Source: Spirodela intermedia (Eukaryota; Streptophyta; Magnoliopsida; Alismatales; Araceae). Taken from it: a DNA stretch of 64,000 bases. The position numbers and the translations under genes are program-made. Under the pieces are notes generated by a model that saw only the letters and a list, made by a program, of their open reading frames with translations, had not been told where the DNA came from and ran no database searches. The stretch covers positions 8,985,392 to 9,049,391 of the forward strand of contig LR746265.1 of assembly GCA_902729315.2 (NCBI GenBank), written 5' to 3'. Of the stretch, positions 57,022 through 64,000 are shown piece after piece. Numbering within the stretch: the first letter of the stretch is position 1; the number at the start of each line of letters is the position of its first letter.

Positions 57022-59187
57022 CGACTGTGCCACACCCTAAGACGACAACTTCCGTGACTCTCGACCAGGACCGACCGTCGACGCTGAGCATCGCTCTTCA
57101 CCGGACGTCCCTGCCTTCGTTGGATCTCCGCTCCGTCATGACCCGCCGGGCTACGCAGCCCTGAAGGTTAGCTCTGTACCCCTTCTTACTTAAGTTTAAT
57201 TATCTTTCGAAGGGTTTTCTCAGCTCGTCTCTACCGCCTTCAGGAGCATGTAGATAGGATAGGATAGGTTATTGGATCGTGACTTCCGACGCTGCGCCAG
57301 ACTCGTCACAGTTCGTGAGCTGCAGCCCTAGGCTACTTTATGACGACAGTTCTACCGTCTGTCTGGACGTGGACCGAGAGGGCCTCTCACTCACCATTGT
57401 CGAGTATTTCCCCGGGTTGTCCTGGGATGATCACGCATATTGGTATGCCTGCCTGTGCTTAGGTTACGTGGTCAGACCTAGAGTCTAGGGTCGAAACCTT
57501 CTTATTAAATCGGTCCGACTATCCCATCATGGGACTCGAGTTTCATTGATCAGGTATAGGGGGTTCTCGCCCCGTCGTGCATCAAGTTGTATATTAAATC
57601 ACGCAAATATTAAATTTATAAAACTAGAAAATATGAATTTTCGGATATGTAGAAGTATTTCTGAACAAATATATCAATTATAATTCAATAAAACTTCCAA
57701 AAATAGCGGTAATTTTCTAGGTCGATCACAAGAATGTAATATAATATCTGGTAATTATTTAGAATTTTTCTCTATGAATAATATTTTATATGAATTATAT
57801 ACTAAGAAATGAAAAGGAAATATATTTAAAATTCACAAAAAAGGGAAATAAGGGTGCGGACGTCAGGATGACGTCAGCGCTTGGCGAATGCGAATCGGGC
57901 GGAAATAGAGTTCCGTCCGGCGATTCTTACGTAAGCGATTACAGACGATTTAATTGATCAAATTAAGATCTGTAAAAGCCGGAAGAATCGTAATAGAACA
58001 AAGTATATTTTGGTAAATTAAAATCACAAAAATATCACTAAATGAAGCGTAAAGTAAGTTGAAAGCAGGAAAACAGAGTTCCGGCGTCGCGACGGCGATG
58101 CGTCGGCGATGCACCAGAATTCTGAGTGTTCGGGAGGATCGTCGTGTAGTGTCCACGGCCTCGAAGGCTCTCCTTGGACAAGGACGACATGGGCAATCCC
58201 TAGATCTTCTCGCGAAGTCTAGAGATTAATGAAATGGGTCGTCGAATCGTCTCCAGCGACTGTCACCCGGCGGAGCAGAAAAACGGCAACTTTGCGGCTC
58301 TCCGGCGGCTGTCACCCGACGGAGAGGAGCTGGATGGAGGTAGGGCGCATGTCAGGGAGCTTCATCCTCAGGTCCGCGCAGCAAGAGGAGGCTCTTCATC
58401 GCATCTGGTACTCTCTTAGGAGGTGGCGACTCGTCTCCCGGCGGATCGTCCTCTTCCCGACGACGGCTTGTTCATCGATCAATCGGAGATGATTTACTCG
58501 ATGGATTCGCGATCCTTTTATCGTGAATCGTTCAACAATTTTAGTAGCAATGCTCCGCAAATCGTGTTGACGAGATTTTCACCGATGATCCAGCGATTCT
58601 CGTTGCTTAATCCTTCACCGGCGATCTGCAGCAAAAGTCGCGATAATCAGATAAAAATATATGAATTTTGACTCTAGAAGGATTCAAACCCGCGTCGGTC
58701 GCCCGCCTCTTCTGAGGAAGGTGTGACGCGGGTTTAGTCCCACATCAGTTGTGCGCCAATTTTTTGGGCGAATATATAGTAATGTTAGCTTTATAAGCAA
58801 AGTGACTTCTCTCGCGTGTACGACCACTCCTTGCCCCACAGCCGGCTGGCCACCGGTGACGTGGAAGGGGAGTGGCGCACACGTCCCCTTATCGGTCCAA
58901 GCCAAGCCACTCGAGCCCCTGCTCGCGGCTACTCCCCAACTGCGCTTCCGACCCCCTTGCAGGTCCCCCCATTTTGCAATATTTTTATTTCTATTTCTTG
59001 TTCTTCATTTATCTCAAAAGTAAGACTGTAAAAATCATATAAAATCACATAATTATCCAAAAATTCACGTTAATCAACTGAAAACCACTTTTCACACTTT
59101 AACACAAATATAAGTCTATTTATCATGAGTTAAGGCTAAAATTATACTATTTACTGATTATTAACTCATGATAATGAAGACTTATCA

Positions 59188-59994
59188 GCGGACCTGAGGA
59201 TGAAGCTCCTTGACATGTGCCCCACCTCCATCCAACTCCTCTCCATCGGGTGACAGCCGCCGAAGAGCCGCAAAGTCGCCATTTTTCCGCTCTGCCGGGT
59301 GACAGCCGCCGGAGATGACTCGACGACCCATTTCATTAATCTCTAGACTTCACAAGGAGATCTAGAGATTGCCCACATTGTCCTTGTCCAAGGAGAGCCT
59401 TCGAGGCCATGGACACTATACGACTATCTTCCCGGACACTCAGGATTCTGGTGCATCATCGACGTATCACCGCCACGACATCAGAACTTTGTTTTCCTGC
59501 TTTTACCTTACTTTACGCTTCATTTAGTGATAATTTGTGTGATTTTAATTTACCAAAATATACTTCGTTCAATTACGATTCTTCTGGATTTTACAGATCT
59601 TAATTTGATCAATTAAATCATCTGTAATCGCTTACAAAAGAATCACCGGCGGAATTCTATTTCCACCCAATTCGCGTTCGCCGGGTGCTGACATCATCCT
59701 GACGTTTGCACCCTTATTTCCTTTTTCCGTGAATTTTAAATATATTTCCTTTTTATTTCCTAGTATAAAATTCATAGAAAATAGTATCCTTTCCCGAAAA
59801 TTCTGAATAATTACCAGATATTATATTACATCCTTGTGATCGACCAAGAAAATTATTAGTATTTTTGGAAGTTTTATTAAATTATAATTGATATATTTCT
59901 ATAGAAATACTTCTAAATATCTAAAAATTTGTATTTTCTAATTTTATAAATTTTATATTTACATGATTTAATATACAATGACTAAGTCACGTCA
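59188..59994 (+). repeat. Plus-strand family-1 LTR 3' part, right of the large insertion
   Basis: Continues the LTR interrupted at 39406 from GCGGACCTGAGG to GTCACGTCA. Equivalent to 28583-29408 in the other unit. Confidence 0.8.
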
Positions 59995-60740
59995 GTGATA
60001 GCCACTAGAGAGCCACAAAGTTGTCATTTTTTCACTCCGCCAAATGACAGCTGTCTAAAACAATTCGACGACCCATTTTATTGATCTCTAGACTTCACAA
60101 GGATATCTAGAGATTGCCTACGTCATCCTTGTCCAAGGAGAGCCTTCGAGGCTGTGGACACTGCACGACAATCTTTCCTAATGCTCAGAATTCCCATGCA
60201 TCGTCAACATATTACTGTCGCGATGTTGGAACTCTATTTTTCTACTTTCAACTTAATTTCTACTTCATTAATGATAATTTGTGTGATTTAAATTTACGAA
60301 GCTATATTTCATTCAATTACGATTCTTCCACCTTTTATAGATCTTAATTTGATCAGTTAAATCATCTGTAATCACTTACGCAAGAATCAATAGGCGGAAC
60401 ACTATTTCTATTTGATTTGCGTTTGTTGGATGCTGACGTCATCCTAACATCCGCACCCTTATTTTGTTTTTTCACAAATTTTAAATATACTTTATTTTCA
60501 TTTCTTAGTATAAAATTCATAAAAAAATTATATTCTTTGAGAAAAATACTAAAAAGTTACCCAATATTATATTACATCTTTATGATCGACTTGGAAAATT
60601 ACTACTTTTTTTGTAAGTTTTATTGAATTATAATTGATATATTTGTTCAGAAATACTTCTAAATATCTAAAATTAGTATTTTCTAGTTTTATAATTTTTA
60701 AATTTACATGATTTACAATACAACGACTAAGTAGCGTCCA
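59995..60740 (+). mobile_element. Old family-1 LTR, right part, copy D
   Basis: GTGATAGCCACTAGAGAGCC to about GTAGCGTC(C)A. Equivalent to 19640-20372 and 31040-31784, again running into AAAGGTTTGTCACC. Confidence 0.75.
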
Positions 60741-61236
60741 AAAGGTTTGTCACCTTCCTATGAAGATCCAACATAAGACTTATTAGGCTATAAAGAATCT
60801 TAATCTCTCTTTAGACGTCGTAGGTAAGCACCGTATGTTGTAGTTGCAAGAGCTTCAAGAACTACCCAATGAGATGTATGAGAAGTCTCTAATTTACAAA
60901 GCAAAAATGAAGGCTTTTTATAACAAGAAGGTGACCAGAAAGAGTTTTCATGAGCATTAAAAAGTTTTGCTTTACAATTTTCAATTAAAACTATTCCTTG
61001 AGAAATTAAAATCTAGATGGGATGGACCATACCTTGTGATTAAAGTTTTTGACTGTGGTGCAGTATTAATTGCAGATCTGAAAACTGGTAAAATTTTTAA
61101 TGTGAATGGGCAAAGATTAAAACCTTATTTAGAAATGAACCCTCCTTTACCCATTTCCACTCAATTATATGATCCATCCATTGAACCTCAATCTTCTTAT
61201 AACTTCCCCTCCATCATGTACTCTAAGACGTCATAG
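60741..61236 (+). pseudogene. Family-2 integrase C-terminus, copy D
   Basis: As copies B and C, with the same TAG for Trp (ACTTATTAGGCT). It adds a TAA at 60958 (GAGCATTAAAAAG). The GPY module [13 protein letters not shown] is intact, and one codon of a PPSLP stretch is deleted. Confidence 0.8.
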
Positions 61237-61859
61237 CTTTCTTTTCCACTACATTTCTTTTTTATTATTTTTCTCTATCCTTTGATGTTTTTCTTGAGGT
61301 TTTATTAAGCGAACAGATCCAGCGTTCTAGAGGAAGTGCATATCATGACACGGATTAATACAAAAGAAAATCAGAAGGATGAAGAGTGAAAATCAGTTTG
61401 CACATTTAATGCTTTCTCCTTTTTCTCTTATATAGATGCATTGAGGACAATGCGAATGGTTGTTTGGGGGGGAAGAATAAATGCATGAGGGTGAATACAT
61501 GAGATTACACAGGTGCTATAATGCTTATAACTAAATGATGAAGTTCATGATCTTTCATGGTGCATATAACCCACACTCTTAAATTGAGAAAATCTACTTT
61601 GATCTTCTGCCAGATTTATGTTATGAATTCTTATTATTAACTATGAGTAGTAAATTGAATCCTTCTCTTTCTTGATCAGTAGTCAGTTGAAAAGTTTTCA
61701 AATTAGTTGATGCTTTTACAAATTATTAATCATGATTAAACCTAAGACAAAAGGATAGAACATGGTAAAGATTACACTAGAAAAAAAAAAAAAAATCGTA
61801 GTAGCGCCTTAGCTGATTTCGTGGGGCTTCCACAAGTGAAATTAGGATCAACAAGGCTT
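61237..61859 (+). mobile_element. Family-2 trailer after pol, copy D
   Basis: Non-coding, GCATTGAGGACAATGCGA with TTTGGGGGGGAAG near 61438-61473. Matches copies B and C. Confidence 0.7.
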
Positions 61860-62801
61860 GCAAAATACTTCTTGTAATGATTCTTCTAGCTTTTACAGAT
61901 CTTAATTTGACTAATTAAATCATCTATAATCGCTTATGTAAAAATCACCAGGCAGAATTCTATTTCTGCCCGGTTCACATTCGTTAGGTGCTGACATCAT
62001 CTTGACATCTACACCTTTATTTCCCTTTTTCACAAATTTTAAATATATTTTCTTTTCTTTTTTTAGTTTAAAATTCATAAAAAATCTTATTCTTTGAGAA
62101 CATTTCTAAAATATTACGTTTATATTATATTACATCCCTATGATTGACCTAAAAAATCTCCACTATTTTTAGAACTTTGATTAAATTATAATTGATATAA
62201 TTATTAAAAAATACTTCTAAATATCTAAAAATTAGTATTTTCTAGTTTTATAAATTTTAAATTTGTGTGGTTTACTAAACAAGGGATATTTTAGGTATTA
62301 AAATTATTAAAACTTTTCAAAGGCTGTGACCCCAGGTTTAGTCCCACATTTGATTATATTCCGAGTTTTGAGGTTGATATATAGTAATACTAGACTTGAT
62401 AATCAATGTGTCCCTTTCTCACATGTGTACGGTCGCTCTTTGTCGCATGCCCGACTGGCCATTGATGATGTGGAAGGGGAGTGACACAAATGTGTCACCT
62501 ATCGGTCCGTCTTTAGCCACTCAAGCCCTTACTCACGATTTTGCCTATCTATGCTTCCAACCCACTTGTGGGTTCGACTAGGCGGCAAGTTTCCTCTTTC
62601 TTCTATCTTTTTATTTTTTTTGTCTTCATTTACCTCAAAAATAAGATTATAAAAATTATATAAATTCACATAAGATCCCATAATTAGCCAAATTAACCAA
62701 CTAAAAACTATTTTTCATAATTTGAAATAAATATAAGTCTATTTATCATGAGTTAAGATTAAAACTATAAAATATTACCTCATGATAATGAAGACTTATC
62801 A
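61860..62801. repeat. Back-to-back LTR block of family 2, copy D
   Basis: Same head-to-head LTR halves. Shares with copy A the variant ATTCCGAGTTTTGAGG and with copy C the shortened hairpin loop, so the copies have exchanged sequence or diverged in steps. Confidence 0.75.
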
Positions 62802-63022
62802 ACCATCTTCACTAAAGTATGTATTTTTGATTAACATCAAGCTTATCCAATGATTATATCATCATATTTGTCTAAGGATCAAGAGAATAGATTACTTGAT
62901 GTACTTAGGACATAGAGAGAGGTGATTGGCTGGTCTCTAGCAGATATTTGAGGACTTGATCTATTTGTGTGTATGCACATAATTTATCTTGAGGATAACT
63001 ATCATTTCTTTTTATGCATTTC
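62802..63022 (+). mobile_element. Family-2 trailer, copy D, interrupted
   Basis: Matches 1034-1260 and then stops at TTTTATGCATTTC, where a plus-strand family-1 LTR begins. This is a separate insertion from those in copies B and C. Confidence 0.7.
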
Positions 63023-64000
63023 TAATAAGCCTTCATTATCATGAGTTAATAATTAGTAAATAATATAGTTTTAGCCTTAACTCATGATAAATAGACTTAT
63101 ATTTGTGTTAAAGTGTGAAAAGTTGTTTTCAGTTGATTAATGTGAATTTTTAGGTAATTATGTGATTTTATATGAATTTATTTGATTTTTACAGTCTTGC
63201 TTTCGAGATAAATGAAGAAAAAGAAATAAAAATAAAATGAGGGGGGGACCCGCCGGCCAGCCGGGCTCGCAAGCGGGTCAGAAGCTCAGTCGGGGAGTAG
63301 CCGCGAGTAGGGGCTTGAGTGGCTTGGACCGATAGGGGCACGTGTGCGCCACTCCCCTTCCATGCCACCGATGGCCAGCCGGCTGTGGGGCAAGGAGTGG
63401 TCGTACATGCGAGAGAGAGAACTTTTCTTAGAAAGCTAACATTACTATATATTCGCCCGAAAAATCGGCGCACAACCGATATGTGACTAAACCCGCATCA
63501 CACCTTCCTCAGAAGGGGCGGACAACCGACGCCGGTTCGAATCCTCCCAGAGTCAAAATTCATATATTTTTATCTGATTATCGCGACTTTCTTGCAGATC
63601 GCCGATGAAGGATTAAGCAACGAGAATCGCTGGATCATCGGCAAAAATCTCGTCAACGCGATTTGCGAAGCATTGCTACTAAAATTGCTGAACGATTCAC
63701 GATAAAAGGATCGCGAATCCATCGAGTAAATCATCTCCGATTGATCGACGAACAAGCCGTCGTCGGGAAGAGGACGATCCGCCGGGAGACGAGTCACCAC
63801 TTCCTAAGAGTGTACCAGATGCGATGAAGAGCCTCCTCTTGCTGTGCGGACCTGAGGATGAAGCTCCCTAACACGCGCCCCACGTCCATCCAGCTCCTCT
63901 CTGTCGGGTGACAGCCGCTGGAGAGTCGCAAAGTCGCCGTTTTCTTGCTCCGCCGGGTGACAGCCGCCAGAGACGATTCGACGACCCATTCCATTAATCT
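63023..64000 (+). repeat. Family-1 LTR running off the window
   Basis: Starts TAATAAGCCTTCATTATC (two changes from the usual start), has the hairpin, the GC core, GGTTCGAATCC at about 63534 and the GGGTGACAGCCG pair. If it is a 5' LTR, the PBS would lie about 640 bases beyond the window. Confidence 0.8.

Larger units (their letters stand above)
55528..57584. mobile_element. GC-rich solo LTR of an unrelated family
   Basis: 2057 bases starting TGATGGTGAGCAGG and ending CGTCGTGCATCA, with 5-base inverted ends TGATG/CATCA. Flanked by CGTTG (55523-55527) and AGTTG (57585-57589), a 5-bp target duplication with one change. No PBS, PPT, gag or pol lies inside, so it is a single LTR left by recombination. 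The first third is rich in GGGCC/GGCCC motifs, the middle (56200-57060) is very GC-rich, and the rest is mixed. Open frames across the GC-rich part exist on both strands and look like base-composition artefacts. The orientation is probably plus, from the TATA-like box at 56069. Confidence 0.8.
39407..59187 (-). mobile_element. Autonomous family-1 element (Athila-type), with two nested insertions
   Basis: Minus-strand element bounded by LTRs 39407-41034 and 55509-59187, flanked by ACGGA (39402-39406) and GCGGA (59188-59192), a target duplication with one change. The target was a plus-strand family-1 LTR (CTTGCTGCACGGA / GCGGACCTGAGG). Its two LTRs share a private shortening just before the GC-rich end (CCGCTTGCGGGTCCCCCC), which confirms the pairing. 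Without the nested gag-X element (42947-50432) and the solo LTR (55528-57584) it would be about 10.2 kb. Confidence 0.85.
55509..59187 (-). repeat. 5' LTR of the autonomous element, split by a solo LTR
   Basis: TGACGTGACTTAGTCGTTG (55509-55527), then the foreign insertion, then from 57585 GTTGTATATTAAATC to GACTTATCA at 59187. Without the 2057-base insertion and its 5-base duplication it is 1617 bases, the normal family-1 length. Confidence 0.85.

Noticed and set aside
56216-57101. Long open frames of 95 to 180 codons on both strands
   Set aside because: They lie in the GC-rich solo LTR where stops are rare by composition, overlap each other on both strands, repeat with the 30-bp units and match no family I recognise.
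57250-57275. GGATA microsatellite
   Set aside because: Only three short units (GATAGGATAGGATAGG), too few to call a repeat locus.
1-64000. CRISPR arrays, ribosome-binding sites, operons or bacterial insertion sequences
   Set aside because: The window is plant nuclear DNA. Repeats are LTRs and trailers, not short spaced repeats, and the coding regions are spliced or retroelement type.

Overview
The window is nuclear DNA from a flowering plant. It is made almost entirely of nested Ty3/gypsy LTR retrotransposons of the Athila/Tat type, around one spliced host gene. Evidence for a plant is the GT-AG-spliced MUT9-like casein kinase 1 gene, an Athila-style gag and RT-RNaseH-integrase polyprotein, the primer-binding site TGGCGCCGTTGCCGGGGA, and AT-rich intergenic DNA with strongly GC-rich LTR and leader segments. 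The GC-rich leaders lean towards a monocot, but the sequence alone does not settle the species.

Layout: 1-1804 is the end of a second element family (family 2), followed by a short LTR-like start at 1805. About 2400-5505 is the kinase gene, whose C-terminal half is absent. 5506-7064 is AT-rich with nothing recognisable. An old family-1 LTR (7065-8063 and 19640-20372) is split by a chimeric element at 8064-19639, whose interior contains an inverted pol block and an inverted LTR. From 20373 the same mosaic is repeated. Each unit has a family-2 integrase C-terminus, its trailer, a back-to-back LTR block, a minus-strand gag-only element, family-1 LTRs, then plus-strand LTR pieces. Units start at 20373, 31785 and 60741, and a related partial copy lies at 1-1804. 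The second unit was interrupted by a 19.8-kb minus-strand autonomous element (39407-59187). That element in turn contains a complete gag-only relative (42947-50432, target duplication AGCTT) and a 2-kb solo LTR of an unrelated family (55528-57584). The window ends inside another plus-strand family-1 LTR.

The elements appear to work as an autonomous/non-autonomous pair. The autonomous member encodes gag, aspartic protease, RT, RNase H and integrase, all now broken by stops and frameshifts. The gag-only members keep the same ~1.62-kb LTR, PBS, N-terminal gag and 3' trailer. In place of protease-RT-integrase they carry a roughly 370-codon acidic reading frame of unknown function, here called X. 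Four copies carry it, one of them largely deleted. This gag-X arrangement is the best candidate for an undescribed system here. No rRNA, functional tRNA, CRISPR or bacterial feature was seen.
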